Assembly (NCBI GenBank): GCA_018658605.1
Contig: JABHUV010000165.1
Location: 1 to 52,800 of the forward strand
DNA: 52,800 bases
From: Planctomycetaceae bacterium
GTDB lineage: Bacteria; Planctomycetota; Planctomycetia; Pirellulales; Pirellulaceae
Reading direction: 5' to 3'
This document shows, piece after piece, positions 1-9,588 of the stretch (its first letter is position 1; every line of letters starts with the position of its first letter). Under the pieces are notes generated by a model, which saw nothing but the letters and a program-made list of their open reading frames with translations, was not told the DNA's origin and made no database searches. The position numbers and the translations under genes were made by a program.

Positions 1-121
1 TGCGTTTGCCAATTCCGGTCGGTCCTAAGAACAAAAAACTAGAACCCAACCTCCCCTGTTCAAGGTTGCAGCGAAAGAAATCAGCTTGTTTGTCATGTCC
101 GACAATTCCCTGCCAACTCAT
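1..121 (-). CDS. holB: DNA polymerase III delta' subunit, 5' part only
   Basis: Only the first 40 codons are present; the gene runs off the left edge of the window. The reading frame opens with ATG at 121 and gives MSWQGIVGHDK, then a Walker A motif GPTGIGKR around residues 33-40. This is the usual start of delta' clamp-loader subunits (AAA+ family), which help load the sliding clamp at the replication fork. The start lies 5 nt after the stop of tmk on the same strand, and the tmk-holB order is common in bacteria. RuvB/DnaX-like AAA+ proteins have a similar P-loop, but the neighbour favours holB. Confidence 0.8.
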   Translation of the reverse strand, partial: MSWQGIVGHDKQADFFRCNLEQGRLGSSFLFLGPTGIGKR

Positions 122-126
122 CTAAA

Positions 127-750
127 TCAAATACTCCGTGATGGTAAGTTCAATCGTTCAGCGGTAATCTGTTGAATATCTGCCTGAATTTCGTTAATCG
201 TTCGATTCGCATCAATCACCTGAATTTCGTCTGGGTAGCGTGCCGCTTCTTGCAGAAACCCCTGTCGCACGTGTTCCATATACTCTAACCCCTGTGACTC
301 GATGCGATCTAATTCGCGATTCATTCTTTGGCGAGCCGCAGTCACATCCATGTCGAGTACAAACGTTAGTGTTGGCTGAATTCCTTGTGTTGCCACTGCG
401 CCAACTTGACGTACTAACTCAGGGTCTAATCCACCAGCATGACCTTGATAGACTATGTTTGCTAACAAATACCGATCACACACTACTAACTTTTCCTCAG
501 CCAGTGCCGGTTTAATGATCTCCTCTACCAACTGAGTACGAGCGGTCATATACAAAAACATCTCGCTGCGGCGGTCGATCGCCATGTCATGTTTTTGCAA
601 TAAAATATCGCGCAATGCATCGCCAAGGGCCGTACTACCTGGATCTCGACAAAAGACGTGTTCACACCCGAGGCTACTCAGCCATTGTGTAAACATTTCA
701 ATCTGAGTAGATTTCCCTACCCCGTCAGTGCCGTCAAAACTAACAAACAT
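127..750 (-). CDS. tmk: Thymidylate kinase (dTMP kinase)
   Basis: Cytoplasmic enzyme phosphorylating dTMP to dTDP for DNA synthesis. The 207 aa length is typical. The P-loop GTDGVGKST lies at residues 7-15, the conserved CDRY motif near residues 91-94 and a YQG segment just after it, as in the dTMP-binding region of the family. ATG start at 750. The stop is 5 nt before the start of the delta' clamp-loader gene, so both are probably on one transcript. Nothing unusual is seen. Confidence 0.95.
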   Translation of the reverse strand: MFVSFDGTDGVGKSTQIEMFTQWLSSLGCEHVFCRDPGSTALGDALRDILLQKHDMAIDRRSEMFLYMTARTQLVEEIIKPALAEEKLVVCDRYLLANIVYQGHAGGLDPELVRQVGAVATQGIQPTLTFVLDMDVTAARQRMNRELDRIESQGLEYMEHVRQGFLQEAARYPDEIQVIDANRTINEIQADIQQITAERLNLPSRSI

Positions 751-876
751 GTCTTAGTTAATCCTCTGTTGCCTGCGTGTATTAACCAACACTGTTTTAA
801 CACATCTGGAGCGCAAAGAGAACTATCGGCAATCCTTCGCGCTACAGCGACAAATCGAACAACATACAGCACTTGC

Positions 877-2946
877 CTAAATATCAGAATCTGAGGTCGA
901 TTGTGCCGGCGTTGGTACCGCGGGACTAAAATCTAATACCGGTGGTGGTGAAGGCAATGTGGGCTTGTCGGAATTTGCCTCATCTTCACTTTCACCTTCA
1001 GTCGCGGGTTGCACTGCGTCCGCTAGATCTTGCGTCGCTAGTGTTTCCAACGTTCCACGGCTAATCACGCCAGGACGTGTGAACCCATAATCCAAATATC
1101 GGCTCGCATCACGTTGACGGGCACGATCCATCGCATCCGCATATGCTTTACCAGGCCACGCACCTTCGGACAAGTGAATATCGTTGTACTCCAGTAGACT
1201 TCCCTTGCGGAAATGTACGTCAGCAATCGCTTTGGTGTAAGCACCCAATACTCGGTAATAATCTGTCTGAGCTTGAGCGTGTCGTCGCTGTGCTTGCAAA
1301 ACCTGATCAAGCGTTGTCTTACCACCTTTGTAAAGGGCCACCGCAGAATCAACTTCTTTCTGTGAAATCGCCCATCGGTTGTAATGCAATTGAGCTTGGC
1401 GATGATTGTAGTCTAAATTCTTCATTGCCGTCGCTAATAAATGTGATGTGTTGAGCTCCATATCATCTAAGCGAACCATATCACGTTTTAGATTAAGTTG
1501 TGCATTGCGAACAGCGGCGAGTTCTTGGCGAGCACCAATTCGAGGTGGCCGAATATCAATTCCAATTCGCAGTTCTTGGTGATTGCCATCGGTTAATCCC
1601 TCCCATGCCGTTGATCCTGGAGCAACGAATCTCAAACCATTCGGTTCCGCGCTAATAAGATCGTCGCCGTAACCTAACCACCGATATAAGGCGACTAGGT
1701 TAACCTGTGGTAAGGTGTTGTGTCGTGCAAGCTTTAACTCCAATTGGCGACGTTTAATGGCCCATTTTTGTTGCCGCAATTCTACACTTCGCAATAACGA
1801 TTCTTCATGCGACTCCTGCCAATCAAACACAACCTTGGCTTGCGTTGGCTCTTGAGATGGCCGAATAACACGTCCGTCAGATGCCGTAAGTCCCATCAAC
1901 CAACGCAGACTTTGTTCTGCTCGCATCAAATCATTCCAAGATGTTTCCACTTGAGCTTGAAAGAAAAAATACTGTTCCTGAGCCTGTGCTTCAGCTTGTG
2001 CTGTTTCAATACCACCAACGAATTTCTCGTAGGCTATTTTCCACGTTACCTGTGCACTATCTCGTGCAATGCGACTAGCTTCTAGGTTGCGGTAAGCTGT
2101 GTACAAATCCCAATAGGTGTTCTCGACGTCCATCACCATATTGCGAACACTTGTTTCAAATATGGTAAGACTCACATCAGTGTTTATTCTGGAAATCATA
2201 ACTGGGATGCGATTAACCATCGTTCCATTGCCCCGCAGCAACGGTTGCGTGATCTCACCTTCAATTGCGGTAAACCAATCTGAGGGCAATGCTCGCCCAA
2301 ACCCTCGGTTGTTCGAATCATAGATCGTTTGGTTTCTCAGTGTGAACTGAGTGCCCGTGGCGGCTCGCTTGGTCAAGGCAACATCGATCGTGCCTAAATC
2401 TTGCTTGTAATTAAATGGTGAAAATCCGAAATCGTTAGCATTCACATTCTGAGGTCGATCCGTCTTCTGCCAAAACATGCTCGTTGTGAATTGAGCGTCA
2501 AATGCGGAAAGTGCCGCTTGTACGCCACTTTGCGGATCCGTCTCAAAAATCGCAGGATCATAGACTGTCGTGGCACCAGCGGTTCGACCTGACAAACCAT
2601 CGGCAAAACCAAAAGGTGTAACCGAACCTAGGTTGCGAATAACTTTACTGTTCTTGAGTGCGGTTTGTACCACTTCTTGAAGCGATAACTCCCACGGTTT
2701 ATCAAAATCTGGTTTGCTCAGCGAAATAGGTGCACGCGTTTGAGCGACTTCTGTAATTGGTTGATGATCAAGATCGGGATATTCAATTTCAAGCTCACTA
2801 TCAACGTAGTGTGCCAATTCGCCACGTTCACGTAGATAAGACGTTTGTGATGCAGTGCACCCAGTCAGAATACTCAGTGCTAATAATAGCAATAATGTTG
2901 ATCTAGATTGATGTTTGACGGTCAGGGGCACAGTTTTACCTTGCAA
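877..2946 (-). CDS. TolC-family outer membrane efflux lipoprotein
   Basis: A 689 aa protein with the outer membrane efflux (OEP/TolC) layout: long helical stretches rich in Ala, Gln and Leu around residues 260-360 and 460-580, which would form the periplasmic tunnel, and a Pro/Ser/Glu-rich tail. The N-terminus has a hydrophobic stretch ending in a lipobox LTGC, so it is probably a lipoprotein. No inner-membrane pump or membrane-fusion partner lies next to it, so the substrate is unknown. The frame opens with TTG at 2946; a GTG at 2931 is an equally good start, leaving a shorter, more usual signal peptide. Longer than Proteobacterial TolC (about 490 aa). Confidence 0.85.
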   Translation of the reverse strand: MQGKTVPLTVKHQSRSTLLLLLALSILTGCTASQTSYLRERGELAHYVDSELEIEYPDLDHQPITEVAQTRAPISLSKPDFDKPWELSLQEVVQTALKNSKVIRNLGSVTPFGFADGLSGRTAGATTVYDPAIFETDPQSGVQAALSAFDAQFTTSMFWQKTDRPQNVNANDFGFSPFNYKQDLGTIDVALTKRAATGTQFTLRNQTIYDSNNRGFGRALPSDWFTAIEGEITQPLLRGNGTMVNRIPVMISRINTDVSLTIFETSVRNMVMDVENTYWDLYTAYRNLEASRIARDSAQVTWKIAYEKFVGGIETAQAEAQAQEQYFFFQAQVETSWNDLMRAEQSLRWLMGLTASDGRVIRPSQEPTQAKVVFDWQESHEESLLRSVELRQQKWAIKRRQLELKLARHNTLPQVNLVALYRWLGYGDDLISAEPNGLRFVAPGSTAWEGLTDGNHQELRIGIDIRPPRIGARQELAAVRNAQLNLKRDMVRLDDMELNTSHLLATAMKNLDYNHRQAQLHYNRWAISQKEVDSAVALYKGGKTTLDQVLQAQRRHAQAQTDYYRVLGAYTKAIADVHFRKGSLLEYNDIHLSEGAWPGKAYADAMDRARQRDASRYLDYGFTRPGVISRGTLETLATQDLADAVQPATEGESEDEANSDKPTLPSPPPVLDFSPAVPTPAQSTSDSDI

Positions 2947-3168
2947 TTACAGCACAAATAAACGGTTCGACTATTTTTCAACTCGATATACCAAATCAGC
3001 TGATATATACCCCCCTACATAACCACCTACCTTAAAACAAATACGAAATGTGCAATTCGTAACGGCTTTGCGTTAAATGGTAGTTCAGAAATCGTCCGTG
3101 ATATTAAGAAACTTGTATCAAAACACCGATAGAACTTAGTTTTTGGGGGATTTGATTGCTACAGGATT

Positions 3169-3645
3169 TTAGAGATACATCCCGAGAAAACCACCTGCTT
3201 CATCTGATTCCGCAGCGATTTTTTCAATGCGGTCGCGTGTTGCTTGCAGGTCTCCTGCAGCGATATAGCGATCAAACTCGATTTTCACAGCTTCTTGCAC
3301 ACATTTCTCGAACCATTGTACAATTGGCTGCGTTAACCAATCACAAACATCACCCTCTAATTGGACCTCTAAATCAACTCGCTTCGTTTGCTCATCACTT
3401 TGGTTTGTGAGCACTGTTCCTTCGAATGAGAATTGCAGCATTCCAAGCTGAGCGTCATTGGTTAGGTGGTAAACGGCTTCAGCGTCGTACAAATAATAAG
3501 TATTAAATGCACCATGTCGCTCGATAGCCAATTTCACCTGCTCGCAGCGTCGCTGATACTTGGGTGAGGCATCTAAGGGGACATCCACACGTCCAACGCT
3601 ACGTAGCGGGAGACAATCGAACGATATTTCAACCCATCTGTTCAT
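3169..3645 (-). CDS. Conserved hypothetical protein, about 158 aa
   Basis: I do not recognise the family. There is no signal peptide or membrane segment, so it is probably cytoplasmic. The N-terminal two thirds look beta-rich (alternating hydrophobics, such as VDLEVQLEG), and the last 50 residues look helical, ending in GGFLGMYL. The first in-frame codon upstream is GTG, but the ATG at 3645 (MNRWVEI) is preferred. It stands alone between the TolC-like gene and a secreted protein gene, with about 220 nt of non-coding DNA on each side. Confidence 0.6.
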   Translation of the reverse strand: MNRWVEISFDCLPLRSVGRVDVPLDASPKYQRRCEQVKLAIERHGAFNTYYLYDAEAVYHLTNDAQLGMLQFSFEGTVLTNQSDEQTKRVDLEVQLEGDVCDWLTQPIVQWFEKCVQEAVKIEFDRYIAAGDLQATRDRIEKIAAESDEAGGFLGMYL

Positions 3646-3778
3646 CACACCCGCAACCTATATCTAAAGAGAGAGTACCTGTGACCGTTAAGATACCACT
3701 AGTGATGCATATTTGCCACATAAGACTGTTACAAAACATGTGCATTCGGGTTTGAATTACTACCCATATCGCTTTGCC

Positions 3779-3818
3779 GGATGATCACGAGCAACATGCC
3801 AAGCTTTGACCATCATCC
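3779..3818. repeat. Imperfect inverted repeat in intergenic DNA
   Basis: GGATGAT at 3779-3785 is matched by ATCATCC at 3812-3818, with an inner TCA/TGA pair possible. It lies between two minus-strand genes. No run of T follows on either strand, so it is not a convincing intrinsic terminator. Function unknown. Confidence 0.3.
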
Positions 3819-3868
3819 AAAATTAGATAACTTAAGTCTACTGAATATTCGGAAGCAAACTGTTAACT

Positions 3869-5992
3869 CTACTCGCTGGGCTTACCCAGATTATAAGACA
3901 ACATTAGCCAGCCATTATCTGCGATGAGTTGCTGCAAAATCAGATTTTCAGCATTCTCCCATTGTCCGGGCAATTTGATTCCACCTTGACCAACAATATC
4001 ATCTTTAAAAAGAGCATTGAATTTTTTGCTCATTACGGTCTTCGTAGCAACTTGGACAACTGTTAATGTCTTGCGAGCCAAAAAGTCAACTGCCACATCA
4101 CCATCACGTTGTAACCGCATTCCCGTCTTAGTTTTTTCAACATTATATGTCGCAGCAATTCGAATAGGTTCCGTAATCAATCGTTTGCCGTCAAGAAACT
4201 GTTGTCCCTGAATAGCGATTACAATTTGGTTATTGCGAAATTCGACGCTAATCGGCTGTGTATTAGAAAAGGTTATTGCCCAACTCTTTTTACCCGGTCC
4301 GATTTTCAATTCATCTGGAATTTCTGCTCCAAATCGAGTCATATGTTCAACCAATTTCTCATCGGTCAACTCTACACCACCAAGTACAACTTCGGTGAAG
4401 TTACGCACAAACGACTCGTGTAGCCTCAACGAGACATCTGTATTCTTATTCAGCGTTGGTGGTTCTGAGAACGCAGCAAGCTGATAACGACCGATCTGTA
4501 ACAGTTGCAAATTGACAGATTCTTTAGTCGACGATGTAGTGAACTGTTCGGGAAATCCACCTCGCCGTAACAACGGATCACGTACTTTGGTTTTGTATCC
4601 GTCGATTACATCACTTAGCATTTCTAATACATTCGTATCCATTTCCTTGGTTACAGAATCCACAGACAACTGAGAAGCTGCTTCTTCGTTATCCGACCGG
4701 CCTTTAATGAACTTCGTTTTGGCAATGGACTCATAGGTCGAGGAAGGGGCTTCAATACTGTCTAATTCGAGCTTGGTGGTTGCTTTTGCTATTGCGGGAG
4801 AATCCGCAAATCCGTTCTTATCAAACGATATTCTTTTTTCTGCATGAACTGTCGTTGTCCCATTCGTTTTTACAGTCACACCTGATTTTTCTGCTACATT
4901 CTTACTTAAAATCGTACCGTCCATCATCACATTAATCGTCGCCCGCTGACTGTTCTCCGCTAACGCAAATGAGACTTGCCCCTTCATCGTTGCCACTCCC
5001 TTGACAGGCACTCCCTTGACGACCTGTTCAACATCCTGAGTCTGATCTACGATTCGTTTTTCACCCGAAGATATTAGATGCTGAGATATGTGTACGAGAA
5101 TATTAGGTTGGTAAAAATAGTAACGAACTTCATTGCGCAGATCTGATGCCTGCTCCGCTCGTTCGAGCCAGCCAATAGTTCGCCCAATTTTCCACGCATT
5201 CTCGTTGCTGGGCGTTTTTAAATAGCTTGTCAAGCTTTCGGCTAATCGAGCAATTTGAACTTCAAACATCTGCTCGCTCTTGGCGTTCTTGGTAAAGTAA
5301 ATTGCATTCATATATGCCCGCAATGTCACGCGTAGCTGAATAAACTCCGACTGCTCTAGTCCTTCAACATCCGGCCCAAAGAATCCCTTTAACGAACGAT
5401 CCAATATCGCCAAACTAGGATCAGTCTTGGCCAATTCGGTTAACAAACCGTCCCAATGGATTTGGGAATTCCAATCAAACTCTCCGCCCTTGGTATCTAA
5501 ATAGGAAGTTAGTTTTTCAACTGCTGCATCAAGTGCCTGTCGACGAGTGGAGACCTGTTGCGATGTTAACGCAACATATTTAGGTGGATTCGATTTTAGC
5601 TTCGTCAGTATCTGCTGCAAATTCAATGAAGGCAGCGCCTCAACCCAACTCTCCAACCCTTGCCGTGTTTGCTCTGCCAATAACCGATATTTTTTTGTCA
5701 GTTCTGGCAAGGCACTTATATAATGGTCGCGAATGGCAACGACTTCTGCTTTCCGAGCGGCCTTACCTTTATTTAAAACAGCACTGAGCTGATCGTAATT
5801 CAGCGCAGATTTTAATTCATCTCTCGAACGGTCCTTCTTTTGCCCGTCAATTAACCGCTGCGAAGTTGATTCTGTTTTCTTAATGGCGTCAGCAAGGTCA
5901 TCCCCTGCGGCACTTTGTGGCCCGACAAGCCCCGCTAGTAACAGCAACAAACCGTACGCTACTTTCTCGGATACTCTACGCGTCATTCTCAT
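3869..5992 (-). CDS. Secreted planctomycete-type hypothetical protein, 707 aa
   Basis: A signal peptide is visible at residues 1-30 (positive n-region MRMTRR, hydrophobic core LLLLLAGLVG, then a small-residue cleavage region AAGDD). The mature protein has a helical N-terminal half with many Lys/Glu, and a beta-rich part from about residue 320 with repeated Thr/Val strands. No catalytic motif or known domain is recognised. It is divergent from the DUF11 lipoprotein gene across a 375-nt gap. Probably periplasmic or cell-surface. Confidence 0.65.
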   Translation of the reverse strand: MRMTRRVSEKVAYGLLLLLAGLVGPQSAAGDDLADAIKKTESTSQRLIDGQKKDRSRDELKSALNYDQLSAVLNKGKAARKAEVVAIRDHYISALPELTKKYRLLAEQTRQGLESWVEALPSLNLQQILTKLKSNPPKYVALTSQQVSTRRQALDAAVEKLTSYLDTKGGEFDWNSQIHWDGLLTELAKTDPSLAILDRSLKGFFGPDVEGLEQSEFIQLRVTLRAYMNAIYFTKNAKSEQMFEVQIARLAESLTSYLKTPSNENAWKIGRTIGWLERAEQASDLRNEVRYYFYQPNILVHISQHLISSGEKRIVDQTQDVEQVVKGVPVKGVATMKGQVSFALAENSQRATINVMMDGTILSKNVAEKSGVTVKTNGTTTVHAEKRISFDKNGFADSPAIAKATTKLELDSIEAPSSTYESIAKTKFIKGRSDNEEAASQLSVDSVTKEMDTNVLEMLSDVIDGYKTKVRDPLLRRGGFPEQFTTSSTKESVNLQLLQIGRYQLAAFSEPPTLNKNTDVSLRLHESFVRNFTEVVLGGVELTDEKLVEHMTRFGAEIPDELKIGPGKKSWAITFSNTQPISVEFRNNQIVIAIQGQQFLDGKRLITEPIRIAATYNVEKTKTGMRLQRDGDVAVDFLARKTLTVVQVATKTVMSKKFNALFKDDIVGQGGIKLPGQWENAENLILQQLIADNGWLMLSYNLGKPSE

Positions 5993-6367
5993 ACTCCCAA
6001 AATCCTTTTTACCTGATCACATAAAAGATCGATCATCTCGTGTTCATTACATCCAACACATTAAAATCTCAACATGTAAGCGCTCGTTGGGCGCAAATCT
6101 GTTGTCTACAAATAATTCAACATCAAACAGCACAGTATTCTTTCCCAGATTACCAATTCCCGCAAGTTCAACTTAGCGATCAAATCCCCCTGAACTAACT
6201 GTTTTCCGTGTTTTATTGCATAATAAACCAAATTCGACTAAAACTCGTCTTACCTCCAAATACACTTTTCACGAATAATGCAATTGGTGTTTTTCTTTAT
6301 TTGTTTCTCTCCTCACCAACACATCACAATGTGCCAAGCAATTTCTTTCAACACTAAAAATATACGT
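5993..6367. other. Divergent intergenic region, 375 nt
   Basis: Lies between two outward-reading genes for exported proteins, so it should hold both promoters. It is AT-rich. I see no convincing coding frame, hairpin or operator here. An upstream extension of the plus-strand gene (from 6278) is open but would bury the lipoprotein signal, so I count it as non-coding. Confidence 0.5.
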
Positions 6368-9040
6368 ATGCGGTTACAGTTGAATAACATCTGCTGTTGG
6401 GCATTCGTCGCTTGCCTTGTTGCGTTTGCTGGATGCTCACAGTGGCGTTTTCCAAAAATTGATCCCAGCGGTGCTCGATTATTCCAACCGGACCAATCTA
6501 CCACGATTGCACATCCCTTCCGCGATACCGAACAAGTAGGAAGCTTTCCCAATCCATTCCCGAAGCCCGCTTTTGAAAAACCTGCGCCACCAGCATCATT
6601 TGCCGATTCTGGAAATAGGCTCAACTCGCAACAGGCGCAATCAGCGACGGAAAATCAAACACGTCCTGGCAGCCTGTGGATATCGTCAAAAATAATAGCC
6701 GCACCCGTGGGCAGCGCCGTTGTCCTTAAAGCAGGTCTGCGAGGTCGGGAAGGCAAGTTACGGACCGGACGAAAGTTGGAATGGACGATTGCACCAAAAC
6801 CCGAAGGTAGTCAGGCAAAATTTGAAGCTGCCGGCGGTGGTAACCCGAATGGCTTTCGTTGGTTATTCCCAAAATACGGTAACCAAGTAACCGATACCTA
6901 CGCCCATACTATCTCATCGGAACGCGCTGAACTTGTCCACAATGACACTACAACCATCATGGATGATGTCACCGTATCACGTGGGGAAAGCTGGATCACA
7001 ATAAGTGCTGAACAGGTCGGTACCACAAAAATCCTGGTTGGAGCTTCAACCGAAACAGAATGGGATAAACAATATAGAGACATCCACGTGCATTGGATCG
7101 ATGTCCAATGGAAATTCCCTGCATCGCTTTCAATTCCCAATGGTACACAACCACTGCTGACAACATCGGTGATGCGAAAATCTGACAACACACCACTGCC
7201 AGATTACATCGTACGATATCGCATCATCGGTAACCGCCAAGCCACGCTATCCACAGCACAAAACAATGAACAGCTAGATTCCATCGACGTCCCCAGCGAT
7301 CAGCTTGGCCAAGCGACTGTTCGCGTCACGTCTAACCAAACTCAAGCAGGTAGCGTACAAGTTCTCATGGAAATCATCCGACCAGCAAATGCTGCGCAAC
7401 AAACCCCAGATATGGTAATCGGCGGTTCTTCCGCACACGTTACGTGGAACGCTCCCGCTCTGAAAATCTCAGCCACAGGACCAACGACTACTGAAATTGG
7501 AAAACCGATCCGATTACAAGTTTCCGTTACTAACCCCGGAAATCAAACAGCTACCAACGTAACAATGACTCAAACCTTACCATTTGCTGTCAACGTAGAA
7601 TCTAGTAACCCTATTGCGAACATCATTGGCCGCCAAGCTACCTGGAAACTAGGAGACATCACCCCCCGCACACAAAAAAAAATTACGGTCGAATATCAGG
7701 CTAATGAAGTTGGTGCGATTGACCAAGTTCTAGCAGTGACCTGCCAAGAAGGGCTCGAGGCATCAACACAAACGGTCACCAAAATAATTCAATCTCTATT
7801 AGAGATTCAAATAACAGGCCCCAAAACTGCCAGCCTCAACGAGATCGTTGAATATCAAATATTGATGCACAATCGATCGAACCGAGCCATTGAGCGCGTC
7901 CAACTCGTACAAACACTTGGCCCCGGATTTATTCATGTCTCACGAACCAACCCCCAGGGTAACCCAACCGTACGTAAGGTCGGTTTTCAAGCGACTAATA
8001 TCCAACCAGGTCAAACGATGGTTAAGAAACTATCTCTACAAATCACGCAATCCGGTAGGCTATGTCATCAACTGCGGGCCACACTCGCAACCGGCCTCAT
8101 CATCAATAAGGAAACTTGTGTGCAGGTAGCCCCTAACACCGGCACATCGAACGATTCGCCCAAAGCGGCAAAAGACAGCCTCGTAGTCGCCATGAAAGGT
8201 CCTCTACAGTTCACCGACAACTCGACGAACACACATCGTTTCCGTATCACAAACCAATCCAACAGCCCCATCACCAATATCACTATCAACGTTTTATTAC
8301 CTGCATCTATGGAATCTCAGTTGGCAAGCGAAGGGCACAGTCGTCAGGACCAGTCGATTATTTTGGATGTCTCCACTCTGGCTCCCGCTCAATCCCGCAC
8401 CCTAGTAATTCAGAGCTTAGCAACGCAAGAAAGCGATAACGAGACAATTCAATTACGCGTTATAGGAGACGGAATTGAAGCGGTCAAAAAGAAAATTGCA
8501 ATTCAAATCACAGCGGCACAGGAAACCAATCCACTTGATCTCTCACCCGACGATATCGAACCTTCCGATGAAAATCCACAGCGCGACCCTCCTCCTAATC
8601 TCGATAACCTCGATCAACCCGTCATTCCGGCAGAGCCGGCAGTAGCGCCACCAGAACTGCAACTGAAATTAGCGGTTCTTAATGAGCCCATTGAAAACGG
8701 CAGCCCAAACACCTTCTTTCTGTACTTACAGAACACCGGTAAATCAGACGCATCCAATATCGAAATCAAGGTTTCCGCACCCACCGGAATGATTATTACT
8801 GCGATTGAGCACTCGACCGCGACAGCACAACAACTCGACGAATCCATTGCCAAAGATCAACTCAGTGCTACATTACCCGTTATCAAATCGCTGAAATCTA
8901 ACCAAAAAGTCATTCCCTACAAGATACATATTAAAACAGTGGCGACTGGAGTCCATAAACTCAACGTGGCCGTTTCCGCAACAGGACTTGTTGCGCCGAT
9001 TACAGCAAGTGACACCACGCGAATCCTCGCACCTAATTAG
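6368..9040 (+). CDS. DUF11-repeat lipoprotein, 890 aa
   Basis: Large exported protein with several DUF11-type beta-sandwich repeats (conserved repeat of bacterial surface proteins). Repeat hallmarks are phrases such as ATGPTTTEIGKPIRLQVSVTNPGN and ITGPKTASLNEIVEYQI, roughly at residues 370-470, 480-590, 620-720 and 760-880, with an acidic Pro-rich linker before the last one. The start at 6368 was chosen because it places a lipobox AFAGC directly after a hydrophobic stretch; an earlier ATG at 6278 would add 30 residues in front. Probably cell-surface or periplasmic, adhesive or structural; no enzyme motif is seen. Confidence 0.8.
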   Translation: MRLQLNNICCWAFVACLVAFAGCSQWRFPKIDPSGARLFQPDQSTTIAHPFRDTEQVGSFPNPFPKPAFEKPAPPASFADSGNRLNSQQAQSATENQTRPGSLWISSKIIAAPVGSAVVLKAGLRGREGKLRTGRKLEWTIAPKPEGSQAKFEAAGGGNPNGFRWLFPKYGNQVTDTYAHTISSERAELVHNDTTTIMDDVTVSRGESWITISAEQVGTTKILVGASTETEWDKQYRDIHVHWIDVQWKFPASLSIPNGTQPLLTTSVMRKSDNTPLPDYIVRYRIIGNRQATLSTAQNNEQLDSIDVPSDQLGQATVRVTSNQTQAGSVQVLMEIIRPANAAQQTPDMVIGGSSAHVTWNAPALKISATGPTTTEIGKPIRLQVSVTNPGNQTATNVTMTQTLPFAVNVESSNPIANIIGRQATWKLGDITPRTQKKITVEYQANEVGAIDQVLAVTCQEGLEASTQTVTKIIQSLLEIQITGPKTASLNEIVEYQILMHNRSNRAIERVQLVQTLGPGFIHVSRTNPQGNPTVRKVGFQATNIQPGQTMVKKLSLQITQSGRLCHQLRATLATGLIINKETCVQVAPNTGTSNDSPKAAKDSLVVAMKGPLQFTDNSTNTHRFRITNQSNSPITNITINVLLPASMESQLASEGHSRQDQSIILDVSTLAPAQSRTLVIQSLATQESDNETIQLRVIGDGIEAVKKKIAIQITAAQETNPLDLSPDDIEPSDENPQRDPPPNLDNLDQPVIPAEPAVAPPELQLKLAVLNEPIENGSPNTFFLYLQNTGKSDASNIEIKVSAPTGMIITAIEHSTATAQQLDESIAKDQLSATLPVIKSLKSNQKVIPYKIHIKTVATGVHKLNVAVSATGLVAPITASDTTRILAPN

Positions 9041-9091
9041 CTCATACTAACTACGCATCCATATTCTGATTGCAGGAAGACGTGTTATAAC

Positions 9092-9463
9092 ATGCCGTGT
9101 TGTGTCATTCTTCATCATGAAACACCAGTCAACGCTACCGTAGACTCTCACTTGGATTTCATGCTCCAAGCCAACGATGCGTTACTCACATGGCGGTGGC
9201 GTGAAATCCCGCAGGGCCACCAAGTGTTCGTCGCCTCACGCCTTGCCAATCACCGCGTTGAATACTTGACATTAGAAGGCAAGCTTTCTGGTAACCGTGG
9301 GATCGTCACACGCATCGACCACGGAACCTTTGAGCCACCCATTGAAAACGCTCAGCAGCAGTTTTCGATTCAATTACAAACCACCAAACTTCAAGGTGAA
9401 CTTGTGGCCCAGACGCTTGCAGACGAACAATGGGAATTTCGTTTTATTCCCGAAAACCCATAA
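9092..9463 (+). CDS. Stand-alone LigD-type 3'-phosphoesterase domain protein
   Basis: A 123 aa protein that matches the 3'-phosphoesterase (PE) domain found at the N-terminus of LigD, the bacterial NHEJ ligase, without any ligase or polymerase part. Recognisable are HH at 8-9, HLDF at 20-23, LLTWRW at 31-36, LANHRVEYLTLEG at 51-63 and GTFEP at 79-83. Compared with the Pseudomonas PE active site (H42, H48, D50, R52, H84, Y88), H20, D22, H54 and Y58 fit well, while the Arg position is Met24. Activity is therefore uncertain. It could trim 3' ends during DNA repair. No ku or ligase gene is nearby. Confidence 0.75.
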   Translation: MPCCVILHHETPVNATVDSHLDFMLQANDALLTWRWREIPQGHQVFVASRLANHRVEYLTLEGKLSGNRGIVTRIDHGTFEPPIENAQQQFSIQLQTTKLQGELVAQTLADEQWEFRFIPENP

Positions 9464-9588
9464 AACAATCTGTCGAGACCTTAATGGATTTTTCATATTC
9501 CGTCGCCAATTGTTATCGTGGAAACCATCGGTTTTTGTTAATGGGTCAAATGGTGAGAGGAGTTCCTCATTTCAACCATAAGTCCCCA

